Under the pieces are notes generated by a model. It was not told the origin of the DNA. It did no database searches and worked only from the letters and a program-made list of their open reading frames with translations. A stretch of 64,000 nucleotides of DNA from Nemertoderma westbladi (lineage: Eukaryota; Xenacoelomorpha; Nemertodermatida; Nemertodermatidae): the NCBI GenBank assembly GCA_032718475.1, contig JAUCBJ010007275.1:1-64000 (forward strand), given 5' to 3'. Positions 31,976-42,189 of this stretch are shown in pieces; positions within the stretch are counted from its first letter, which is position 1; every line of letters starts with the position of its first letter. The position numbers were made by a program, and so were the translations under genes.

Positions 31976-32804
31976 AGTAACTATCAGCAGTTGTTTCGTA
32001 ATGATACAATAATTATAAAATTCATTATAGTATTATTAGTATAGTATTCTGGTATACTGTAGCTATATTTTCACTCAATCACTCGTTCTTCTGTGTAACA
32101 AACTATTCAGATCATCAAAATGTAAAGTTCGACTTTACAAGCCAGTATTATGTATTGTATGTTATGTTACGACGGGAATATGTATTTTATTAAAACTCAT
32201 ACAATCACTAAGTGATTGACAAGAATTCATAAAAATATTTACAAACAAAATATATGAAAATATAAATCTACCTCATCAAGGTGGCCACTTTAGTTAGTTT
32301 CAATTTTCCCCAACTTTGAAAAATTACCCTGACTGCAGTTACGCCACATTTTTTATAAAATATAATATATTGTCCGCTTTATTATATTTCAAACAAAGTT
32401 ACGAGTTAAGCGATTAGAGTGCACCTAGATAGACGAGGAAATGGAATGGCTAGCGAAGCGAGCAGATAAATTTTACACATTTTCGTTTATGAATCACGTC
32501 CTGTGCTGTATATTCCCCTCCTGATTTGTCCATTTTTTACAAGAATTCCCTGACATTTCAAGAAAAATTAAATTCCATGACTAGTCCAGGTGAGTGTCAA
32601 CCCTGCTTATAAAGAAAAGCAACATTTTATAATTATCATGATGAATAATTTGGCATTTTTTTAGCCTCATGATATTTGCTAATATTTTACAGCTTTTGTC
32701 ACAGAGAATACGCGATTTGAAAACATAAACAAAATAATTATCGTAAATAAGAATAATTAAATATATAGTATTTTATGAATTGAATATTATAATAATGTAC
32801 ATTT
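31976..32804. other. AT-rich 3' flank of the STK11IP-like gene
   Basis: It would contain the 3' UTR of the minus-strand gene to the right. No other feature is supported. Confidence 0.5.
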
Positions 32805-35800
32805 TTAAGGAAGGAATTCCTTTATGTATTTAACAGTTAGTTCAACATGCCAAGTATCAAACCAGACTTTACTGATCACACCAACTACTGCTTGACAAGC
32901 GTGTTTGGAAGAAGCCTTTAGCAGCCAGGAGGAGCCATCTTCAAACGACAAATTAAGGAATACATCAAGTGAGCATTTAACCTCTGCAATAAGTTGAGTA
33001 ATATTCTGCTGGAAACAACCCGGTTCTAAAACTTCGGAGAATTGTTGGTCTTGTAATTCGTCCGTGGGCGGACTCAGGTTGTTGGGTAGTGGCCACTGAA
33101 ACGATTGCCGTACCAAACATAGTTGATGCGGCGTCACAACCAGGGTCAAGGGGACTAGACAACCATCTCGCTGGAAGAATACCAGAAACCTGTTGAGAAC
33201 AACTTTACCGAGCCCTGTAAATATCGTCTGCAGACGAGTCAGTTCGAGATTGGAAGAGTCGGGCTCAAAACTGGTAAGTTTTGCGATATTAATAACTTTT
33301 GACATGTAGTTTTTGAACGTAAGACAAACACTGCTGTCTCGAAACAGAAACGAATACGACAACGCTTTGAAGTTACGAGTGCCCAATTTCGAAGAGCATT
33401 CGATGCGAACTGACTGGTAATCAGCGTCCACGAGGAATCGGCTGACCTCCGGTGGTTGGAAGCTATCCAACTGCACCAGGAAGCGAGACACATCGGAGCT
33501 GCGCGCCGCTACATCGCAGCGCAACTCGAACAAGTGGAATCGCGAGCTGGGTTGCACCGTAGTCGTAGATCCAGAGTGCACGAACAAACAGTCGAACTCC
33601 ACTGTCCTCATATACTTGACGGCGTCGACCCTGAGTACGCAAGGAATATTGTTATCGTCCCTGTCCCCGAGGACGAGACTGAGGAACAACTGGATCCTGT
33701 GGTCCAGGTCGTCGTATTTGTTGAAACCCCGCACGGGAAGGTCTACGAGAGGTCTGGTCGGCAGGTCGGTTGTTGATTGGCTGGAATAACTCGCGTCAAA
33801 TCCGGACATATCACGAGAAGAAACTGATTGATTCGGACCTTTAGTCGTTATCATCGCACCGACGTCACACGAATTCGGTTTAGCTACATCAAAATTTGCT
33901 ATTAATGGTTTATTTATTAGTCCTAAATCATTATTAGGGCAGTATTTGCTAAGGTCGACACCACGAGGTAAGGTTTGGGGTCTGTCAGTGGCGAACTTCT
34001 GTGGTGTCGAGGTGGAATTTGGTAGAAAATTTGTCGGTGCATCCGAAAATGATTCATCATTCGGACCAGAAATCAAATTCTTTACTTTATCTTTAATTAC
34101 AGCTAAACTGCTTCGCATGCTGCCCAGACTACTCTTCCTGCTGTGTCTACTACTGCTGCTCCCAGTGTTACTAGTTGTGTCGTCAAAGTCACGGACGGAA
34201 TCGCTGGGTTTATTCGCCGTTAACTCAACAACCATATGCGATTCGCATTTAGGACAACACAGACTCAGAGTCGAGCTCTCCGTTGCATCTTTATTAAAAG
34301 GATTCTTAAAATATCTTTCTATAAGTTTCCCTTCGCTTTTAAGGAAAGTAACATTGGAACATTTTAAACACTTATATGTATCTTCCTGCAGTGGAATATT
34401 TGGCCGAATTCGACGGCTTATTAGATCAAGGAATTCAGCCTTTCTGTCATTTTCAATAATCTGATAGACACGATATTCTTTCGTCCTATTATAATAGGAA
34501 AATTTCAAACGAAAAACGCCAATTTTGTTTTCAATGATCTCCAATAACGAATCCAAAGCGAAGTTCTCCAGATGGCGACCGCAGTAATCCACTTCGATTA
34601 TGGAATCATCAGTGACCTTGAGGATGACCTCGTCATCTTCAGAGCCGCGTCGCACGATGAACGGATTGGCGATGAGCGAAGGAGAAACCGGTTCCGGGAT
34701 GGCAGCATATTCAGGCGTCGGGGAATTTTCAATTTGGAAATCGACGGGAGAAGTACGATTGCTAGGTTCACGATCCGAAGGATAAAGGATACCATTATTA
34801 GCCTCTTTACTAGCAACATCCTCATCAAATTCAGTTTTGACACGCTCATAAGTGACATTATCAGCTTTATCGTTATCTTCCACAGGAACTGTTTGTGGTT
34901 CATCGGCAAATTCATTGTTAGTGTCAGCATTTACAGAAGTTGGGCTAACTCTTGCGGATTCAACATAGTCTACAGTGGAGGCGTCCACAGGGACATAGCC
35001 TAGAGTGGATACCGAGGTCGCTGCAGTGGATGGTAGAACATCCGGGCCGTAATTAATCCCCAACAAGTACAGAGGACCCATCTGCTTTCTCTGCATCTCG
35101 TAAGGAAATCCCTCGCTCTTAGTGGGGTCAACATCCTCTGCTGTTGTGTCGCATTCAGAAGTTGTTGGGGCGTCGGAAACAGCCGTCAAGAGTTCGGTGC
35201 TGCCACCACTGCGATTCTGAATGACAGGCATTCTGTGTTTCTTTCTACGTCGTTTTACATTGGGGCTTTGGATAATATCAGGGACGTTAGTCGCTCCTAT
35301 TGCAGGGATACCTTCTGGGAGGGGGCGGAGTGACATTGTCACTGACGATTCCCCATACCTCTCTCTGGGTACAAGACTCCTAGTTCCAAACGAGAGTTTC
35401 TCTTTGCTGGAAAACTGAGTTGCATCCAATGTAACTGTATCAACATTGATTCTCGGATTTAACGCAGAGCAAACCAAAAGTCGATAGTTGGGACTACAAG
35501 AGAGAGGTGTCCCCTTGAAGTTAATAGTTTGGATATGGACTAACATACATAAATCAACGATTCCTTTAAACCCAAGAATAAGATTGAATGACATGCTCAG
35601 CATTTGGAGGTTACATAAACAATCCAAATTAGTCAACGTAGAAATATGGTTGAAATCGACGACAAGGTGAGTAATCTGAGAAGGTAATTGCGGAAGGATT
35701 TCGAGGTGGTTGTAACTCAAGTTGAGGGATCGCAATTGGTTCAAATTGCGAATAGAATCTGTTAGACTGTCAGTTCTTAATAAGTTATAGGAGAGATCAA

Positions 35801-36428
35801 GATGGGTTAGTTTGGGAGTCAAAAGAAGTGAAGAATCTAGCTGGTCGAATCTGTTATGACTGAGATGTAGTTCGGTTAACTGGTCCCAATTAGCGGGTGG
35901 GGCGCGATCACCACCACACTCACTGAGTAACTCGTAAGTGCTGTGAAGCATCCGGTAACAATCCAAATACTTCAACCGCGAGCGAAGTTGGGTTAAACCA
36001 GCCACCAAGTTAATAGGTATTTTATTCAGAATTAGGCAGGTTAGGTTGGGTAAATGATGTAGCCGGATTGGAGCTTGTATGGTGCTAGTGTGATGAACGA
36101 GTGACAAACTATCGCATTGAACAAAAGCTGAATGAAGACTGGATAAATGCCGTCTGTAGGCATCATCGTGAACACGGTGGTGGACAGCGCCAGAGTTTAA
36201 GGCATCAAAAGCTTCTCCAATAAACACCAATAACGAGGCTGAAATGTCTAAGTTATGGGGGTTTCCCCTTTTTTCAATTAGAATTGTCAACCATTCTACA
36301 TACTTGAGCGTGCTAACAGCAGCAACATCAAATTTAAACGGATAGCGATCCAGGGACGACATAATAATATATAAATAAACAAAATAATCAGTGAATTCAG
36401 AATTAGTACCGTATAGCAAATTGGTCAA
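32805..36428 (-). CDS. STK11IP: STK11/LKB1-interacting protein 1-like, LRR protein
   Basis: STK11IP (LIP1) is a cytoplasmic LRR protein that binds the LKB1 kinase and has been linked to lysosome and autophagy control. The 1207-residue frame has about seven leucine-rich repeats between about 120 and 310 (LTELHLSHNRFDQL, LTHLDLSYNLL, LRSLNLSYNHLEIL), closed by a cap with FKGTPLSCSPNYR, as in LIP1 and nischarin. A Ser/Thr-rich linker follows. Then come two CxxC pairs, CLKC near 686 and CPKC near 725, suggesting a zinc-binding unit, then a second linker and a conserved C-terminal half. No PX domain is present, which argues against nischarin. The better start is Met23 (codon 36,360-36,362); the first 22 residues look like leader. 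It is a single exon, though the family is intron-rich. Orthology should be confirmed by alignment. Confidence 0.75.
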   Translation of the reverse strand: MTNLLYGTNSEFTDYFVYLYIIMSSLDRYPFKFDVAAVSTLKYVEWLTILIEKRGNPHNLDISASLLVFIGEAFDALNSGAVHHRVHDDAYRRHLSSLHSAFVQCDSLSLVHHTSTIQAPIRLHHLPNLTCLILNKIPINLVAGLTQLRSRLKYLDCYRMLHSTYELLSECGGDRAPPANWDQLTELHLSHNRFDQLDSSLLLTPKLTHLDLSYNLLRTDSLTDSIRNLNQLRSLNLSYNHLEILPQLPSQITHLVVDFNHISTLTNLDCLCNLQMLSMSFNLILGFKGIVDLCMLVHIQTINFKGTPLSCSPNYRLLVCSALNPRINVDTVTLDATQFSSKEKLSFGTRSLVPRERYGESSVTMSLRPLPEGIPAIGATNVPDIIQSPNVKRRRKKHRMPVIQNRSGGSTELLTAVSDAPTTSECDTTAEDVDPTKSEGFPYEMQRKQMGPLYLLGINYGPDVLPSTAATSVSTLGYVPVDASTVDYVESARVSPTSVNADTNNEFADEPQTVPVEDNDKADNVTYERVKTEFDEDVASKEANNGILYPSDREPSNRTSPVDFQIENSPTPEYAAIPEPVSPSLIANPFIVRRGSEDDEVILKVTDDSIIEVDYCGRHLENFALDSLLEIIENKIGVFRLKFSYYNRTKEYRVYQIIENDRKAEFLDLISRRIRPNIPLQEDTYKCLKCSNVTFLKSEGKLIERYFKNPFNKDATESSTLSLCCPKCESHMVVELTANKPSDSVRDFDDTTSNTGSSSSRHSRKSSLGSMRSSLAVIKDKVKNLISGPNDESFSDAPTNFLPNSTSTPQKFATDRPQTLPRGVDLSKYCPNNDLGLINKPLIANFDVAKPNSCDVGAMITTKGPNQSVSSRDMSGFDASYSSQSTTDLPTRPLVDLPVRGFNKYDDLDHRIQLFLSLVLGDRDDNNIPCVLRVDAVKYMRTVEFDCLFVHSGSTTTVQPSSRFHLFELRCDVAARSSDVSRFLVQLDSFQPPEVSRFLVDADYQSVRIECSSKLGTRNFKALSYSFLFRDSSVCLTFKNYMSKVINIAKLTSFEPDSSNLELTRLQTIFTGLGKVVLNRFLVFFQRDGCLVPLTLVVTPHQLCLVRQSFQWPLPNNLSPPTDELQDQQFSEVLEPGCFQQNITQLIAEVKCSLDVFLNLSFEDGSSWLLKASSKHACQAVVGVISKVWFDTWHVELTVKYIKEFLP

Positions 36429-37337
36429 AAGAGACCTGAGAATGACACATGTTTAATGTTTATAACATAATATTGGTAGGTCACTTAGTCACTTAAGTAA
36501 CATAGGGTTAAATTGCACACATTCATACTACACTACAGTACTACCTAGGCGTAATCGTAAAGACTGATAAAATATTTACTGTCGATATCTGTATATTCCA
36601 AAATGTTACTATTATTACTTAGCCTTGCCTATATATATCATTTACTTACTCCTCGTTGTTTATAGCTCGTTAGGCCCTATTTTATTACTTTATTAGCTGA
36701 ACCGGTAGGCCTACTCCCAATACTGCAATAAATCGACTCCCAGATTTACCGATTTACCTTTCCAAACAAATTACGTTCTCATTTAAAAATCCAAATGAAA
36801 CTATTTATTCTTAAATTGTTACTTTTTCGCTATAATATCAAATACACCTCAAAATCGGGAGAAAAGTGAGTACTTTTTTTCCCTCGGCAAACAAGTAACC
36901 CATACGATTGCATTGATCTTACTTTTTCTCCCGGCGAAAAAAGTAAAATAGGAAAATATTAAAGATTTCTGGTTTGAATTTCTTAAATTTTATTATTTAG
37001 GGCCTAGGCCCCCTATGTGTTGGAAGAGCATCGTCATAGAAAAGGTTTGCGACTTTAGCGTCTGACTGCAAGGGGAACTCCAAAACAGTTAAATAGGCTC
37101 TCTACTCTACTCTCTAGTAAGTAGCCTAATAAATATTCAAGAAAAATAATTTTTTTAAATCTGAGTCAGGCAGCATCAGGCTGTCAGGCTCAGGAGTTGA
37201 AGAGTACAATCATTGGAATCGCAGTAACTATGGAAGCAATATTTGAATAGGTCTATAGGCTATAGCAGTATAGTAAAATAGTGCAGTTCAATCTTTTTGC
37301 AACACACTTTCATTATATCTTGTATTAAAGAATTATA
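36429..37337. other. Upstream region of the STK11IP-like gene, no gene seen
   Basis: AT-rich with homopolymers; presumably holds the promoter. Nothing specific can be assigned. Confidence 0.5.
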
Positions 37338-37455
37338 ACAGTCGGGGAGAAGTTCAAATTTCAACTGAGTTGAAATTTAAAACTTTTTTTTTTAAATTCA
37401 ACTTTAAGTTGAAAATTCAACTCTAAAATGGTAGGAGGCCCAGAAGGCCCCTAAG

Positions 37456-38277
37456 TAGGGCTCGATCGGAGTTGGGATTTGGCCGGAGCCGGAGCAGGAG
37501 TTGGACAATTTGGCCGGAGCCGGAGCAGGAGCCGGAGCAGGAGCCGGAGTTTTTCAAAAATTTTAAAAATTTAATTATTTATTTTAAAAAAAATAAAGTA
37601 CCCGGTATGGTTATCGTTTGCCAATCGCTCATAATCAATCATACTGTCAGACTGTAGGTATAATTAATTTCATAATTTATAGATTTACGAATTTTCAATT
37701 TAAAATTTAAGTAATTAATTTATCACTGTATCATGGACAGACGGCCTGACGCTGACGGCGACGGCCTGATGCTGACGGCGACGGCCTGACGGCTAAAAAT
37801 TACCTACAGTACCTACCTCCCTAACTGTCTAACTGTGGTAGAGGTGTGTACTGTAGGTAGCCTACCGTACGTGTACCAGTAGGCCTACTGCAGTACAGTA
37901 TGCTGGCATGACAGCAGTAAATGGCTGCAGTGGTACTGTCTGATAGTGTACAATCATAGCATTTACAATTTTTTAAAGTAGGGCCTATCTGTCTGCTAGT
38001 CAGCCAGCTGGCCAGTACCAGTACTGCAGTACAGTCAGTCAGTCATTGACTTTAAGTAAATACTGCAGTATTATCAGATTATACTTGATATTGAAGCTGT
38101 AGGCCCTACTACAGTACTTATAGTGTTAAATAATTGTTCAGATTAGAATATGCACGAAATATAATACTTTATTAAAAAATTAACTCCGGCAATATTTTTA
38201 CTGGAGCCGGAGCAGGAGCCGGAGGTGCCAAAATGGCCGGAGCCGGAGCCGGAGGCCGGAGCTCCGATCGAGCCCTA
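37456..38277. mobile_element. Non-autonomous hAT, 822 bp, 8-bp target duplication
   Basis: Terminal repeats TAGGGCTCGATCGGAG are perfect over 16 bp. CCCCTAAG flanks both sides (37,448-37,455 and 38,278-38,285). Subterminal clusters of GGAGCCGGAGCAGGAG-type words lie at both ends, resembling the CCGGAATT clusters of the other hAT at 20.7 kb but with a different word. No transposase frame. Confidence 0.88.
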
Positions 38278-38550
38278 CCCCTAAGACGTGATGACAGAAG
38301 GAGAAGGCAGACTGGCAGAGTGGTGTTTTTATTGTTTTTAAGGATGTAGGCCTAAGCGTAAGGTAACTCGAAAAATGAACCCTCATTACGATTACCCTGT
38401 TACCGATGGAATAAAAACTTTCACCGTTGGGATTACTTTTTTTTAAAACATTTTAAGTGATTACATTTGGATAATAGCTGAAATACTATCAACTATCAGA
38501 CTATACAGCTATAGGTCCTACACTGGAATTTATTAGACATATTAAATTAC

Positions 38551-40501
38551 CAGTCGGTGAGAAGTCAAAAATTGGACTTCAAGTCCAATTTTAGACTTCG
38601 AGTCCAATTTTAGACTTCGAGTCCAATTTTGGACTCCAAAGTCCAATATTGGACTTTAGTACAACTCCAAGTGTACCCATACTGCCATACTGTATATCGG
38701 TATTTAAATCAAAACGGCATCCCGTATCAGTACATATATATTACATAATTACAATGCAACATTATTTTAATGATCAAATTAATTATTATATGTATTATAC
38801 TGTTATAAACAGGGATCGCACACGTACAGTCAGACATCAGTAGTTACTTTTTGCGGTAGTGGTATAGCTTTGCACTTTGCGGTAGCCTTACTGCCTTAGC
38901 GGTGTATACCGCGGTAGCGTAGTTGAGTTATAGCTGTATAGTTCATTCATACCCACAGACCCATACTGCCATACCTGTGGTATTTTCGTATGGCAAAAAT
39001 AAGACTACTGTAAACTGTAACCTATTGTGTTATTGAGTTAATGTTTATTGACTAATTGTTTTGATTAGGTTCACTGTATCAAGTAAAATGCACACATCTC
39101 TGCATCTCCAACCAGACACTATATAACATTGGAGTTGGAGGTGTCTCATTCAGTCATTGGTTCCCCCAAGCTTGACACTAGAACAAAGCCGCCTCCGCTT
39201 TGCAGGACATCGCTTTAAGCCGTGAGGACCAGCCAGTGCACCTCATGGAGTGAATAAGCATGGTGGACAGCCCATGACTTTCTTGAGACGCATCTTTCTT
39301 ACTGTCTTAAAGGACACTGGCCTTGAAGATGCGGATGATCTAGCAAATGTCATAGGTGATAAGGCTGTAAGAGTGTAAGGGAGTTGTGGAGGCGCACTTT
39401 TCCCTGCTTTTGTCAACAAGCCGGCACAGCATTCTTAATACATTATAGGGCCTATATATATAATGCAGCTGCAATGAATCATGCCGATTGTAGTAGTAGT
39501 ATGTGGTGAGGTTATAGGGCTCCTTCAATTGGTAAAGTCAAAAGTGGGCGTTTATTGTTTTAGTTAGAAAAGCCTGCCTCTGTAACCTGTTCCTTTCCCT
39601 CAATTGGTTTATGATTATGACGTGTGTTACTTGTTACTTCTGTACTTATTATGTGGAGACCCCAACACGTTAATCAGTTACTAATCCCATTTCATTATCC
39701 TGTTATCCAGCCGTTTTATAATACCCTCCCTGTTGTATGGAAAATTAGAAGAGATGGTGGTAGCATCAACTTGTAGTATTTCTTTCTGATAGGGCTCCCA
39801 TAGCCTTAGACGAAATCATAGCTTGTACTGTAGTTAGCCTTAGCAGCAGCTGCAGTTGGCTAACCTGGCATTGCTACCAGTATCCACCAAATATAATTTG
39901 TAATTAAATATTTGTTGGAGCATAATCTAATCTAGTCCTAAAGACACTATAAAGTCCTGGGTACATAAGGCTGTAAGGTTAGACATAACATGAATGTAAA
40001 TTGTAAACTAAACAATATGCTAAAAGTAAAGTACAAAGTACCTAGAATGCTAGAATGTACCATTATATTCTAAGTACAGTACAGTCATTACACTGCAGGC
40101 AGATACATACAGAGCTGCAAAGGTAACTTTCCATAATTTAACAGCTGTCTGGCTGTCTCTCATCTGTCATGCTTCATGTACCTTTAAGTTCGATTCTCAA
40201 TGTCACGTCCAAAATTGGACTTAAAGTCCAATATTGGACTTTTGTAAAAATTCAAAGCCTTATAAAAAAAGTTCCCCCTGGCTGCCTGGTGAATTTCAGG
40301 TCCCCCTGTTCAAAACTCTTATTTTTTGATATATTTTCGATTAAAGAAAAAAAATCCCGCCCGATCCAATTACCCAAGGCCCTGGAACAATTGGCTGATT
40401 TGAAGTCCAATATTGGACTCACAGAAGTCCAATTTTGGACTTGAACTGGAGTCGAAGTCCAATTTTGGACTCAAGTCCAATTTTTGACTTCTCACCGACT
40501 G
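38551..40501. mobile_element. TIR element with arrays of AAGTCCAATNTTGGACTT words
   Basis: Terminal repeats start CAGTCGGTGAGAAGTCAAAA and match for about 29 bp. Each end carries several tandem palindromic words built from AAGTCCAAT / ATTGGACTT (38,570-38,660 and 40,200-40,495). The first 16 bases are close to the ends of the outer element (CAGTCGGGGAGAAGTT), so both probably belong to one superfamily. The target duplication is unclear (AC on both sides). A LINE scrap lies inside and there is no transposase. Confidence 0.7.
39180..39440 (+). pseudogene. Decayed LINE fragment (3' end of RT ORF)
   Basis: Plus-strand translation with breaks gives LRFAGHRF, HGGQPMTFLRR and LKDTGLEDADDLANV. These match, on the opposite strand, the LINE scrap at 13.7-13.95 kb. 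It is 5'-truncated and dead. Confidence 0.65.
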
Positions 40502-40735
40502 ACGGTATCTCTGTCAGTCTGCAGTCTGTAGGCTATGTCATAATTATTACCGTATATAATACTGTAATAAAATCCAAGTGATGGATTCCAAATCGATATT
40601 TAAGTATTTCAAAACCTAGGCCTACTCAAAAAGTTGAATAAAAAAAAGTTGAATTTTAAATCCTACTTCAAAAGTTGAATTTTAAAAAATAAAGTTGAAA
40701 TTTGAACTCAGTTGAATATAGAACTTCTCCCCGAC

Positions 40736-42189
40736 TGTATAACACTTTTTCGTTATATAGGCCTATATTTTATTAAAGAATTAGGCCTATAAAACCAACA
40801 AAAAAGTACAAATTTAAGAATAATTAATTAATTATGTATTACTGTATTACATGTAAAAAAAATGTAGAACGTTCAATTTTTCAATATTTTTTTGTCCCTT
40901 TGCCTTTATTAACCTCGATGGCGCTCTCAGGCTCTCACTCTGTAAATAAAATGCAGAAATGCTTCGAGCTCGAGGCTCAAGCATAGTGAAAAGTTATACT
41001 TTTTTTTCCCCAAAAATAAATAATTATTTAGTTGGAAATTAATTGAATAAAATGGATACGGTATTACAGTATTAGGCCTACAGTATTAATTCCATATCCA
41101 TAAACAATAAACATCAGAACATTACAATTTATTGTATTATACTGTCAGACTGTTATAATTAATGGATTAGCCTAAATAAAAGAGAGTATAAACAGATAAA
41201 CGAGGTAATATAAGGTCATTGTATATGGCTGTATGGTGAAATATGAAGTATATACCTGTCTGCCTGTATACCCCGGTACGGTACCGGTACTGTACTGCTG
41301 TACCGGTCAGCCGGTAGGTGAAATGAGATAAAAATACTGTAAATAAACACTCTGAGTCTGGAGTGAATAGTCTGGAACAATATAGGTAAAAATAACTGTT
41401 TTTGAGGTAGAAAATAACTATTCAAATACGAAATAATCGGTCAAAAAATAAGCAAATTCCAGAATTCGGCATTTCCATTCTACCATTTAGTCAGTTAGTA
41501 GGCCTAGACATTTAGAGGATTAAAAACAGAAAAACAAGGCCTAAATCTGTAAATCGTAAATCTACCTTCAATAATTATTTAATTACCAACTACAGAACTA
41601 TTTTTTTTTTTATTTATTTCTGAACAATTTACTACATTTCTACATACAATGTAGAATGTAGACGGTGGTTGGACGGGTAGGCCCATTACACCAGCCACCG
41701 TTAGCACTCAACAATTGTAGCTGCACTAAGAAACGCATTACAAAAACAAATAACCGACAAATCTACTGTACGATCGAGTATCATAGTAATCAAGCGTAAG
41801 TAATTGCAACTATAAAACAACCAACCTACTGTAGTTACGATTATACTGCCGCACTGCATTATACTGCAATAATTATATAAGTGCACTTTTAATTATAGAG
41901 GAATAATCCTAAACAATACATATCTAATTAGTTGGTGTGGAAACGAAAATAGAAAACTGTAATTCGGATACAAACCTAAAATTGAAATATAAAACAAAGT
42001 TCTAACTAAGATAATATCTATGCAACAACAATACGGTACTCTATATACAGTGATCTGTATTGTAAGCATCTATCTAACAATACGGTACGTAATCTAATAT
42101 ATTTGTAACAATAGAAAGTGTAACAGTTTTGTTTAGCGTGTACATGTAAAATAGAAAATACATAAATAATAATAAAATGCATGTAGAAA
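40736..42189. other. AT-rich DNA, no gene seen
   Basis: Short ACCGGTAC / GGCCTA microsatellite words occur. The reading frames of 60-70 codons have no recognisable features. Confidence 0.5.

Larger units (their letters stand above)
37338..40735. mobile_element. TIR element with two nested insertions
   Basis: The ends ACAGTCGGGGAGAAGTT and its reverse complement at 40,719-40,735 frame about 3.4 kb. Just inside each end lies a block of AAGTTGAA / TTCAACTT words. A hAT (37,456-38,277) and another TIR element (38,551-40,501) sit inside. ATA adjoins both ends and may be the target duplication, but this is weak. The superfamily is unassigned. The interior has no transposase. Confidence 0.6.

Noticed and set aside
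32805-36428. Nischarin instead of STK11IP
   Set aside because: The LRR region is similar, but no PX domain precedes it, and the CxxC pairs and C-terminal half fit LIP1 better. Alignment would settle it.
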